Origin: Bacteroidota bacterium
Lineage (GTDB): Bacteria > Bacteroidota > Bacteroidia > AKYH767-A > OLB10
Direction: 5' to 3'
Length of the DNA stretch: 64,000 nt
Assembly (NCBI GenBank): GCA_016717725.1
Contig: JADKFA010000014.1
Span: forward strand, 22,237-86,236
Below are positions 9,204 through 17,239 of the stretch, in pieces. The notes below the pieces were generated by a model. The model was given only the letters and a program-made list of their open reading frames with translations, did no database searches and was not told the DNA's origin. Both the position numbers and the translations under genes were made by a program. Positions within the stretch are counted from its first letter, which is position 1. Every line of letters begins with the position of its first letter.

Positions 9204-9233
9204 TTGGAGTTGTGGCTGGATTTCTTAACTTTG
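9204..9233 (+). promoter_or_regulatory. promoter of the initiator tRNA
   Basis: TTG at 9204-9206, 19 bases, then TAACTTTG at 9226-9233: a good match to the Bacteroidota TTG / TAnnTTTG promoter. The tRNA begins 55 bases further on. The rest of 8964-9288 shows no gene. Confidence 0.6.
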
Positions 9234-9288
9234 CACCCCCGCTAAGGGGAAATATTAAATTAGACTGTTCTTTAACATAAAAATATAT

Positions 9289-9360
9289 TGCGGGGTGGAG
9301 CAGAGGTAGCTCGTTGGGCTCATAACCCAAAGGCCGTAGGTTCGAGTCCTATCCCCGCTA
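9289..9360 (+). tRNA. initiator tRNA-fMet (CAT)
   Basis: Cloverleaf readable by eye: acceptor GCGGGG/CCCCGC with an unpaired first position (T1 against T72, an initiator trait), D arm GAGCAGAGGTAGCTC, anticodon arm TTGGG-CTCATAA-CCCAA with anticodon CAT and the three G-C pairs typical of initiators, T arm GTAGG-TTCGAGT-CCTAT, discriminator A. CCA is not encoded. It is followed by a terminator and then by an array of partial tRNA-tail copies. Confidence 0.93.
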
Positions 9361-9722
9361 CTTGAGGAAAGCCGATGCGAAAGTGTCGGCTTTTTCGTTG
9401 GGGCACATATCCGCTAAGGCGGACATAGGTTGGAATTAAATCTTGATTGACTACGTGCCTTCTGAAGTTTTAACGAAAGAAGGTCCCCGCTACTAAGGAA
9501 AGCCGATGCGAAAGTGTCGGCTTTTTCGTTAGTACATATCCGCTAAAGGCGACATAGGTTGGAATTAAATCTTGATTGACTACGTGCCTTCTGAAGTTTT
9601 AACGAAAGAAGGTCCCCGCTACTAAGGAAAGCCGATGCGAAAGTGTCGGCTTTTTCGTTGGGGTCATTTACTCCGCGACGGAAATAGGTTCGATCGCGAT
9701 GCTTCTCGACTATCCCCGCTAC
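9353..9722 (+). repeat. array of tRNA-tail plus terminator repeats following tRNA-fMet
   Basis: The tRNA acceptor tail CCCCGCTAC recurs at about 9353 (the real tRNA), 9485, 9614 and 9714. Each of the first three is followed by the same hairpin, GCCGATGC-GAAA-GTGTCGGC with five T. The spacers of units 1 and 2 are nearly identical (about 130 bp), with an ATAGGTT T-arm relic and a CCTTCT...AGAAGG palindrome. The last spacer holds ATAGGTTCGA and CTATCCCCGCTA, a T arm split by a 16-bp palindrome-like insert (TCGCGATGCTTCTCGA). None of the copies can fold into a full tRNA. Confidence 0.85.
9368..9395 (+). terminator. tRNA-fMet rho-independent terminator (first of three copies)
   Basis: Stem AAAGCCGA/TCGGCTTT extended by wobble pairs to a GAAA tetraloop, followed by T5. 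Near-identical copies sit at about 9496-9525 and 9625-9655 within the repeat array. Confidence 0.85.
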
Positions 9723-9728
9723 AGAGAG

Positions 9729-9756
9729 AAAAGGCTACCATTTTGGTAGCCTTTCT
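9729..9756 (+). terminator. rho-independent terminator ending the tRNA relic array
   Basis: AAAAGGCTACC and GGTAGCCTTT around an ATTTT loop, followed by a short T-rich run. Different sequence from the three terminators before it. Confidence 0.75.
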
Positions 9757-9930
9757 TATTTAATGGATAGAACTATGGTAAATCATTTTGGTCCTTTTTC
9801 TTGCACTAATTAGTAAGTTTCTCGCTTTGACTTATTTTAAGTAGTATATTATTATTCATCATTTTATTTTTTAAATAGTTTATATTCAGATAAATACATA
9901 TAATTTTGCATGAATTTTCAATAAAAATAC

Positions 9931-9961
9931 TTGCAAAATGAATCCTCTTTAGCTAACTTTG
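9931..9961 (+). promoter_or_regulatory. promoter of the AbiE-like locus
   Basis: TTG at 9931-9933, 20 bases, TAACTTTG at 9954-9961, then an A/G-rich AGAAGGAAAAAG stretch just before the ATG at 9979. Good fit to the phylum consensus. Confidence 0.6.
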
Positions 9962-9978
9962 TGTAGAAGGAAAAAGAA

Positions 9979-10576
9979 ATGTCCAAAATTAACGATCTAA
10001 AAAAGCATCTTAAAAGTGGTGAGGTCTATCGCCGTTCCGATTTAATGGAATGGTCAAAAGCTGTGGATCGGCATTTGGCACTTTTGGTAGAGGATGGTAC
10101 TTTGCATAAGCTTTCTTCTGGACTTTACTATTGCCCTACAGAAAGTGTTTTTGGTAGTATGCCTCCCAATGAAGAAGCTTTAGTGCGTAGTTTTTTAAAA
10201 GAAGATTCATTTCTTTTGACTTCTCCCAATGATTATAACAGTCTTGGTGTAGGAACTACCCAACTATATAATACTCGAGTCGTCTATAATCACAAGCGGC
10301 ATGGTGAATTTCAATTGGGAGGAAAAGTATTTTTATTTCAATCTAAACATCGTTTCCCTAAAAAAGCAACTGCTGAATTCTTACTCGTTGATTTGGTAAA
10401 TAACCTTAATACATTAGCGGAAGATCCATAATTAGTTTTGAGCAAAGTTTCAGCAAAAATGGAAACGATGGATTTGAAAAAAATTAAGGTTTGCTGTGAA
10501 GGAATATGCGAATGTGAAAACAAAATCATTTTTCAATCTTCATTTTAAACAACTACACAATATAAATGCCGCTTGA
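9979..10576 (+). pseudogene. AbiEi/DUF6088-like antitoxin, interrupted
   Basis: The first 150 residues (SDLMEWSKAVDRHLALLVED, GTLHKLSSGLYYCP, LTSPNDYNSLGVG) resemble AbiEi-type antitoxins of type IV toxin-antitoxin systems: a winged helix then an antitoxin fold. The frame is cut by TAA at 10429-10431; beyond it the same frame continues as LVLSKVSAKMETMDLKKIK, so the TAA most simply replaces a CAA (Gln). A +1 (or -2) shift at about 10488 is then needed to read FAVKEYANVKTKSFF up to TGA at 10574-10576, which overlaps the toxin start. Intact, it would be roughly 199 residues. I call it decayed; sequence error is possible. Confidence 0.65.
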
Positions 10577-11522
10577 TTTCCTGCATAATCATCCTGAGTT
10601 TCCGCAACTCATCGAAATCGTTTCAAGTGAAACCGGAATTATTCCTCAGTTGATTGAAAAGGATTATTGGATCATGCATGTTTTGTTTGGTTTGAAAGAG
10701 TAAGGATTTATTTTTGAATTGAAAGGAGGTACTTCTCTTTCGAAAGGATTTAAAATTATTGATCGATTTTCAGAAGATATTGACATACATATTAAACCAC
10801 CTCCATTTTTAAATGTGGAAACAAATCCAAGTAAAAATAAATCAAGTCATAAGCAATCGCGTAAAGATTATTATGAATGGTTGGCGCAAGAAATAAAAAT
10901 AGATGGAATTTTAGCCATTGAGCGAGATACGAATTTTGATAATGAACAAACTTATAATAGTGGTGGACTTCGATTGTTTTATCCAAGTAGTCTTTCAAAT
11001 GTACCAGGAGTAAAAGAAGGAGTTTTATTAGAAGTTGGTTTTGATACCATAACTCCAAATTCGCCTATGGAGATAAGTTCATGGGCTTTTGATAAAGCAT
11101 TCGCAACAAATGGAGTTGATGTTATAAATAATAGAGCCATCGAAATACCTTGTTATCACCCTGGCTACACATTGGTAGAAAAGCTGCAAACAATTACAAC
11201 AAAATTTAGAAAGGAACAAGAATCAAGAGTTGAACGACCTAATTTGATGAGACAATATTATGATGTCTATTGTTTACTTGGAAACGAAAGTGTAATAAAA
11301 TTTATTGGTACGCAAGAATATCATGATCATAAGAAAGCTCGTTTTCCTATTGTAGATTTTAATATTCCTATTTCGGAAAATAGAGCTTTTCAATTCTCAG
11401 ATCCAAATCAACTCGAAAGGTTTTCTATTCGGTTCCGAAATACCTCGGCTCTATATTATAATGGACAACCCCAATTTGAATTAATGATGGAAAGAATAAA
11501 TCAATTCTTAACTATACTGTAG
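10566..11522 (+). pseudogene. AbiEii-type nucleotidyltransferase toxin, interrupted by an in-frame TAA
   Basis: From ATG 10566: MPLDFLHNHPEFPQLIEIVS, then LIEKDYWIMHVLFGLKE, a TAA at 10701-10703, and in the same frame GFIFELKGGTSLSKGFKIID and FSEDIDIHI. GGTSLSK and DxDxH are the nucleotidyltransferase motifs of AbiEii/DUF1814 toxins. A CAA-to-TAA change (LKE-Q-GFIF) would explain the break. The long remaining frame runs from about 10704 to 11522 without further damage. It overlaps the antitoxin end as in intact AbiE operons. Whether the downstream part is still translated from an internal TTG (10719) is unknown. Confidence 0.72.
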
Positions 11523-11549
11523 TATTTGTCGATATTATAAAAATGATTG

Positions 11550-11905
11550 CCAATATTAAATTCGGCATCCTTTCTAGCTTTAGCGTCCAGCTAGTATTTC
11601 ATTTCGCTCAACTACTAGGTTCAACTACAACATTTGGGTTCCACTACAACTTCTGGGTTCCGCTCTAACAGCAGGGCGAAGCAATTTACCTCCCGATAGA
11701 CTTCGGCGTGAGCTCAGCCGAACGAAATCGGGATTACCCCTGCAGTATTCCACTTCGCCTGCCTGCATCGCTTTAGCTGAAGCTTGTGCCTCCGCTAAAG
11801 CTTCAGCGACATGCGGTCAGCGGAGCAAAGCCGGTAGGCAGGTTCCACATCAAAGCGTAGCAATTTACCAATTTACCAACTTACCTCCCGATAGCTATCG
11901 GGATT
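11550..11905. repeat. mosaic of intergenic repeats
   Basis: No gene seen. Contains tandem phrases (GGTTCAACTACAAC, GGTTCCACTACAAC), a CTGCAGTATTCCACTTCGCC motif shared with 14329 and 58942, the AGCTTGTGCCTCCGCTAAAG / ATGCGGTCAGCGGAGCAAAG block shared with 14400 and (inverted) 5730, ACCAATTT 8-bp repeats, and a full TCCCGATAGCTATCGGGA palindrome at 11886-11903 next to the following gene's stop. Confidence 0.7.
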
Positions 11906-11910
11906 GCAAT

Positions 11911-14127
11911 TTAATCCAACACCACCCGCTCCGTCTCTCTCCCTTCCTCGCTAATGATTTCTAAAAAATAAATTCCTTTAGTTAAGTGGGAAAGATCAAG
12001 CGAAGTAGTTGCACTTGAATTTATTTTTGTTTCTGAATCCATCAATCGACCCATGGTATCAAAAATTCGAAGGGTGGCATCTGAAAGTTTTCCCGATTGA
12101 CGAATATTGATAATTCCTTGCGAAGGATTTGGCGAAATGCTGTAACGTTCTGTTGTGGGCTCATCGATTCCTGTTACCACACTAAATACGGCCGGACTCG
12201 TTTGCAATAGTATTTGCGATTGATTGCTGAGTAAAGCTAAGGTTCTGCTAAAATCAAATTGAATGTTTCCACTAGCTCCCGGATTCACCGTGAATTCTAA
12301 AACAGCAATTTCTCCACTACCCACCATATCTTGTTGGTCATAACGGGTAAGCACCCCCGCAATTTTACCAAGTGCTATATCATTCCTTTCTATTCTTAAC
12401 ATCTCTGATGTGTCTGCTAACCAACAAGGCGCATACGTTAATTTGACACTGCTTGGATCAATTTGATTGATGTCGTAATTCACCGAGAAGGCAATTCCAT
12501 ACAACATATCACCAATGCCGCCAGGGGTTCCATAATGAATGGGCAATGCATACGAAGCACCCGGAGTTAATACACTTCCTATATTGTCAAATGAAAGTGG
12601 AGCGCCAATTCCGGATTGTGGAAATTCAGGAAAGTTTTCTCTCGCTAGTGATTGAGTTGATGAAGTAGTAGAGTGTCTATTTGCATTCTGATCATCATGA
12701 ATAGCAGGATGGGTGAGTCCATAATTTTGTGAGATAGCCAAGGTATCATCCGTAAAAATAACACCATCTCCATTGCAATCTCCATGTTTCATGTTTACCA
12801 AATTCGCATACGTTGTTGTCCAATCTACTGATGGATGTCCGATGTAAAGAATTGAAACACTATCACGAATATCTCCTGTGAAATTATTACCCGATCCAAT
12901 CAAAAGTAAATCGATATTATCTACAATTAAATCGTTGTTTACATCACCCGGCCAAACATCGGTAATGGTTGGAGAGCAAGAGGTGAATGTCCATCCCGAA
13001 TTGCCACCTTCATCATTAGAGAAAACGCCTGCATAATATACTGCGGATCCCAAGGTGGTAACATTTTCGAGATCCATGAAATCTAAACAAACCGTATCCA
13101 TGTTGACTAATAACGTGGTGGGAATATTGCTCCCAACATAAATCTGATTTCCAGGAGATGAAATAGTCGTCATGTAATTATTGACAACGGCTGAATTAAA
13201 ATGAAAAAATTCATAGGGGTTGGCAAGAATCAATGTGTCGCAAACAAGGGATCCATCAAAATTGCAAGAATAGAAAATCGACAATTTTCGAATAGTATCA
13301 TTAGTTTGACTATTAAACTGACCATAGATAAGCATTTCATCCACTTTTAAAGGTGATAGTATAGTCCCGTTAGTGTAGGCAGTGGTATCTATAGTGAGTT
13401 TTTTAGCTTCGATGGGCACTCCAATTAATCCCATTCCTTTAAAAATTATATGTGCGCTGTCAGCAATTAATGGAATCATGATGTCAGATCCAACTTGCAT
13501 TGTCGATTTACCTAAATCAATAACGCGATTAACTCCTGCAGCACCATCAGCAATTTGACCACATACTAAATCAAAATCATTGGTCTTGAAAAGCATGTTG
13601 CTATATTCGATTTGCAGGTACCCATAAATATTTAAATTACTTAACATATCGATGGTGCTTGGACCATAAGCCGCAAGGGTAGCAAATGTTGTTAGTGGTG
13701 CATAGATGGTAGCGGATTGAGATGCAGGACTCATAATAATACTTATCCAATTATGTACCCAGTTACAATTGCCACCCAAATGTAGATTGCCAGACACAAT
13801 AATTTCAGCATACGTGATAGGAGGTAAGACATCGAAAAAAACATCATTTAGATTAGGATCCATCCAAAAGTGATGTACGTAGTTTTGAGTAACAATAAAA
13901 TAGATTGTATCGTTAGCTTGTGCCGAATTCATATCAAAAAACACATCGTCAGAATCACTAGGGATGCTAGCATGAAAAGTGGTTCCGCCACTGGTAGTTG
14001 CCCAATGATTCGCAAAATCATCCCAAGTACCTGTTCCACCCACCCAATAATAATCAGCAGCTTGGGATTGGGTTAAGCTCAAAGTAAAGAATACGAAGAA
14101 ACTGATATTTGTAAAGAAAGTTTTCAT
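11911..14127 (-). CDS. large secreted protein with dockerin-like repeats and T9SS sorting tail
   Basis: 738 residues with a signal peptide (MKTFFTNISFFVFFTLSLTQ). The N-terminal part begins ADYYWVGGTGTWDDFANHWA, a motif frequent at the start of Bacteroidota surface proteins. Two calcium-binding, dockerin-like segments follow: GDVNNDLIVDNIDLLLIG and GDCNGDGVIFTDDTLAISQ. Near residues 520-640 there is a cohesin-like beta region (GIAFSVNYDINQIDPSSVKL, AVLEFTVNPGASGNIQF). The end ISPNPSQGIINIRQ...GIYFLEI is a type A T9SS sorting domain, so it is predicted to be exported to the surface or medium. Substrate unknown. Confidence 0.82.
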   Translation of the reverse strand: MKTFFTNISFFVFFTLSLTQSQAADYYWVGGTGTWDDFANHWATTSGGTTFHASIPSDSDDVFFDMNSAQANDTIYFIVTQNYVHHFWMDPNLNDVFFDVLPPITYAEIIVSGNLHLGGNCNWVHNWISIIMSPASQSATIYAPLTTFATLAAYGPSTIDMLSNLNIYGYLQIEYSNMLFKTNDFDLVCGQIADGAAGVNRVIDLGKSTMQVGSDIMIPLIADSAHIIFKGMGLIGVPIEAKKLTIDTTAYTNGTILSPLKVDEMLIYGQFNSQTNDTIRKLSIFYSCNFDGSLVCDTLILANPYEFFHFNSAVVNNYMTTISSPGNQIYVGSNIPTTLLVNMDTVCLDFMDLENVTTLGSAVYYAGVFSNDEGGNSGWTFTSCSPTITDVWPGDVNNDLIVDNIDLLLIGSGNNFTGDIRDSVSILYIGHPSVDWTTTYANLVNMKHGDCNGDGVIFTDDTLAISQNYGLTHPAIHDDQNANRHSTTSSTQSLARENFPEFPQSGIGAPLSFDNIGSVLTPGASYALPIHYGTPGGIGDMLYGIAFSVNYDINQIDPSSVKLTYAPCWLADTSEMLRIERNDIALGKIAGVLTRYDQQDMVGSGEIAVLEFTVNPGASGNIQFDFSRTLALLSNQSQILLQTSPAVFSVVTGIDEPTTERYSISPNPSQGIINIRQSGKLSDATLRIFDTMGRLMDSETKINSSATTSLDLSHLTKGIYFLEIISEEGRETERVVLD

Positions 14128-14224
14128 GGAATAAAGTTTTAAGTTTAGATTATCAAATATAGAGATTCATCCAACCGGAAAAACTAATTTCTAAAAGTTT
14201 ACATTTATTTGATATCGATGATCT

Positions 14225-14700
14225 AGTTCGGCTAAATGGTGAAACTTCGAGAAGCCATCAAGATGCCATCAAAAAGCTCTGCGTTATTATTCCATTTATA
14301 CATATCGCGAAGCATTACGTCATACCCGTAGTATTCCACTTCGCCTGTCTACATCGCATCGCTTTCGCATAGCTTCAGCAGAGCAAAGCTTTCGCTGAAG
14401 CTTGTGCCTCCGCTAAAGCTTCAGCGACATGCGGTCAGCGGAGCAAAGCTAGCAAGCAGTTTCCAACAACAAAGCAAAGCAATCCTCCAATCCACCAACC
14501 CACCTCGCGAGGCTTCGCGACCACTAATCCACCAACTAACCTTCGCGAAGCCTCGCGACACCCCAGAAGTACAGAACTGCGTTCAGACTTCTGGGCTTAG
14601 CCTCGCAACAATCCAAAAGTACGGCGCGTTGCACAGGCATCTTGTCGCAGCAATTTGCCAATCTGCCAATTTGCAATTTGCCAACTCCCCCCAAAATATT
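14225..14700. repeat. mosaic of palindromes and short repeats before kup
   Basis: No gene. Seen: the AGCTTGTGCCTCCGCTAAAG / GGTCAGCGGAGCAAAG block at about 14395-14450; TCGCGAGGCTTCGCGA (14505-14520) and its inverted partner TCGCGAAGCCTCGCGA (14543-14558); a CCCAGAAGTACAG...TTCTGGG stem near 14563-14597; and GCCAATTT-type 7-8 bp repeats at 14650-14685 directly before the kup promoter. Confidence 0.7.
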
Positions 14701-14714
14701 TTCCACCCATTTCC

Positions 14715-14744
14715 TTTGTTCTTGAACCAATAAACTTACTTTTG
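14715..14744 (+). promoter_or_regulatory. kup promoter
   Basis: TTTG at 14715-14718, 18 bases, TACTTTTG at 14737-14744. This fits the TTG/TAnnTTTG consensus and places transcription start only about 10 bases before GTG 14760, which decides the start codon. Confidence 0.6.
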
Positions 14745-14759
14745 CCACCCGTATACCCC

Positions 14760-16700
14760 GTGAGCTCATCCTCCTCCCACAATAAAATCACCGCCGCTGG
14801 TTTATTAGTAACCCTCGGAATCATTTACGGTGATATCGGTACCTCGCCGCTTTATGTGATGAAATCAATTGTGGGTCTAGGTATTATTGATCAATCAGTT
14901 ATACTTGGAGGGATCTCTTGTGTTTTTTGGACGTTGACTTTTCAAACCACCATTAAGTATGTGATCATTACCCTTCGCGCCGATAATAAAGGGGAAGGTG
15001 GAATATTCTCCCTTTATGCACTTGTAAGAAGAAAAAAGACTCCCTGGCTGGTTTTTCCTGCAATAATTGGAGGCGCCACTTTATTGGCAGATAGTATTAT
15101 TACACCTCCCATCTCCGTGGCTTCGGCCATAGAGGGATTACAAGCTATTCAACCTGATATTCCCATCATTCCAATTGTTATTGGAATTATCACCGGACTC
15201 TTTATCATACAACGTTTTGGTACCAACCTCGTCGGTAAATTTTTTGGTCCTGTTATGTTAATTTGGTTTTCGATGTTGGGAATTCTGGGTGCCATAAGTA
15301 TTAACCACGACTGGACCATCTTTCGTGCAATCAATCCTGTCTATGCGTATGATTTATTAGTTCTACATCCAGGAGGATTCTGGCTCTTGGGTGCCGTCTT
15401 TCTTTGTACCACAGGAGGAGAAGCATTGTATAGCGACTTAGGACATTGCGGACGTGAAAATATACGTATTTCCTGGGGTTTTGTAAAAATATGTTTGCTC
15501 TTGAATTATTTCGGGCAAGGAGCTTATCTGATCGAGCATCATGGAGAAATGTTGAATGGCTCCAATCCTTTTTATTCCATCATGTCGGATTGGTTTCTTC
15601 CCTTTGGAATTGCAATTGCGACGGCTGCAGCCGTGATCGCTTCGCAAGCTTTAATTAGTGGATCATTTACCTTGATTAATGAAGCCATTCGACTTAATTT
15701 TTGGCCAAAAGTAAAAGTGATTTATCCAAGTGATGTACGCGGTCAATTATACATTCCTTCTATCAACTGGCTTTTATACGTAGGTTGTGTTATCGTAGTA
15801 TTGTATTTTGGGGAGTCATCGAGGATGGAAGCTGCGTATGGCTTAGCCATCGTTACCACTTTTATTATGACCACTATTTTGTTGACGAATTATTTGTTGA
15901 TTTACAATTATCCAAAATGGATGGCCTATCTTCTTTTTCCATTCTATATGATCATCGAAATTGCTTTCCTCATCGCGAATTTGGATAAGTTTACTCATGG
16001 TGGTTGGGTAACACTATTAATAGCAAGTATTTTAATTACGGTGATGATTGTCTTGTACTATTCCAGAAAAATTAGAAATAGTTTAGTGGAATTTGTTAAG
16101 GTAGATGAGTTTCTTCCGCTGCTTGAAAAGTTAAGTGAAGATACATCCATCCCGAAGTATTCAACCCATCTCGTTTATTTAACAAGTGCTAATTATGCCA
16201 ATGAGATCGAAGAGAAAGTAGTCTATTCCATTTTATACAAACAACCTAAGCGTGCCGATATTTATTGGTTTGTACATGTGGATGTGTTGGATGAACCATA
16301 TACTCTCGAGTATAAAGTTACCCAAATCATGAAAGGTAAATTGATACGTGTCGATTTTAAAATCGGTTTCCGTATCGATCCCCGTATCAACATTATGTTC
16401 CGTCATGTGGTAGAAGAACTCGTTCGTAATAAAGAAGTGGATATCGTAAGTCGTTACCCTTCTCTCGGAAATAGAGGTCTCACTGGCGACTTTAGATTCG
16501 TGGTGATGGAGAAGTTTTTAAGTGTCGATAATGAACTTCCGTGGATGCAAAAGATCATCATGGATATGTATTTCTTGCTTAAACGCGGTGCCTTACCCGA
16601 AGAAAAAGCTTTTGGATTAGATACATCATCCGTTTCAGTAGAAAAAGTTCCCCTTATCGTAAATCCCGTCACCGACCTCAAGATTCATAGAATCCAGTAG
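14760..16700 (+). CDS. kup: Kup-family potassium uptake transporter
   Basis: 646 residues if started at GTG 14760. The N-terminus AAGLLVTLGIIYGDIGTSPL is the Kup signature. About 12 transmembrane helices follow, with GALYSDLGHCG-like (GEALYSDLGHCGRENIRISW), ASQALISGSFTLINEA and a soluble C-terminal domain of about 180 residues. Kup imports K+ with protons. The open frame extends further 5' but that part lies in repeat DNA and before the promoter, so I reject it. Stands alone between repeat-rich spacers. Confidence 0.92.
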   Translation: MSSSSSHNKITAAGLLVTLGIIYGDIGTSPLYVMKSIVGLGIIDQSVILGGISCVFWTLTFQTTIKYVIITLRADNKGEGGIFSLYALVRRKKTPWLVFPAIIGGATLLADSIITPPISVASAIEGLQAIQPDIPIIPIVIGIITGLFIIQRFGTNLVGKFFGPVMLIWFSMLGILGAISINHDWTIFRAINPVYAYDLLVLHPGGFWLLGAVFLCTTGGEALYSDLGHCGRENIRISWGFVKICLLLNYFGQGAYLIEHHGEMLNGSNPFYSIMSDWFLPFGIAIATAAAVIASQALISGSFTLINEAIRLNFWPKVKVIYPSDVRGQLYIPSINWLLYVGCVIVVLYFGESSRMEAAYGLAIVTTFIMTTILLTNYLLIYNYPKWMAYLLFPFYMIIEIAFLIANLDKFTHGGWVTLLIASILITVMIVLYYSRKIRNSLVEFVKVDEFLPLLEKLSEDTSIPKYSTHLVYLTSANYANEIEEKVVYSILYKQPKRADIYWFVHVDVLDEPYTLEYKVTQIMKGKLIRVDFKIGFRIDPRINIMFRHVVEELVRNKEVDIVSRYPSLGNRGLTGDFRFVVMEKFLSVDNELPWMQKIIMDMYFLLKRGALPEEKAFGLDTSSVSVEKVPLIVNPVTDLKIHRIQ

Positions 16701-16809
16701 GTATTTTTCATGGATGGAACACTGATTGTTTATGATGGTCATGATTTATTATGATTTTTTTTTGTAAATCCATTTTAATTCATTTCTCTACTTTTAAGTA
16801 TTTCACAAT

Positions 16810-17035
16810 ACTTTAATTAAAGAATTACGCTCCAACTGCAGGGCGAAGCAATTCCTCACCGCGTAGCCAATTTACCCCAGAAGTACAGTGCGTTGCACAG
16901 ACTTCTGGGCGCAGCCATGAAGTATTCGGCGTTGCTTCAACATCAAAGCGCAGCAAATTAACCATCCCGATAGCTATCGGGACACCAACTCGCCAATTTG
17001 CCAATTTGCCAATTTGCCAATTTCTCTCATTATCG
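16810..17035. repeat. mosaic repeat region between kup and glnN
   Basis: No gene. Contains CCAGAAGTACAG...CACAGACTTCTGGG hairpin (about 16875-16910), a perfect TCCCGATAGCTATCGGGA palindrome at 16965-16982 and four tandem GCCAATTT units at about 16990-17022. A TTTATGATGG...ATTATGATTTTT stretch at 16728-16760 resembles, inverted, the AT-rich repeats near 36700 and 38700. Confidence 0.7.
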
Positions 17036-17118
17036 CGCGTAAAAGTCAATAAAAACCAATAATTTCCTGCGTACCCCCTAATTTAATAGGGGTCTTGTTG
17101 AAAAAAACTACATTTTTC

Positions 17119-17150
17119 TTGCCTCACCCCCCTAAATTCGTATACCTTTG
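17119..17150 (+). promoter_or_regulatory. glnN promoter
   Basis: TACCTTTG at 17143-17150 matches TAnnTTTG; TTG at 17119-17121 is the best -33 candidate at a somewhat long 21-base spacing. Leader of roughly 85 bases. Confidence 0.5.
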
Positions 17151-17239
17151 CGCTCGTTCGGGTGTTTTGGAGGAATATTCTCTGAAAAATCGAAACAAAA
17201 ACAGAAATAAACAGTATAACACAAAAATTTAATCATCAC

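Noticed and set aside
9353..9722. CRISPR-like array of direct repeats
   Set aside because: Only three or four units of about 130 bp, spacers nearly identical, unit ends are tRNA and terminator sequence; no cas genes.
9979..11522. Reassigned TAA (Gln) in the AbiE-like genes
   Set aside because: Neighbouring genes use TAA as their normal stop and no other in-frame TAA was needed anywhere; point mutation or base error is simpler.
14655..14759. Extended N-terminus of Kup
   Set aside because: That stretch is repeat DNA and precedes the recognisable promoter; family proteins start near the GTG at 14760.
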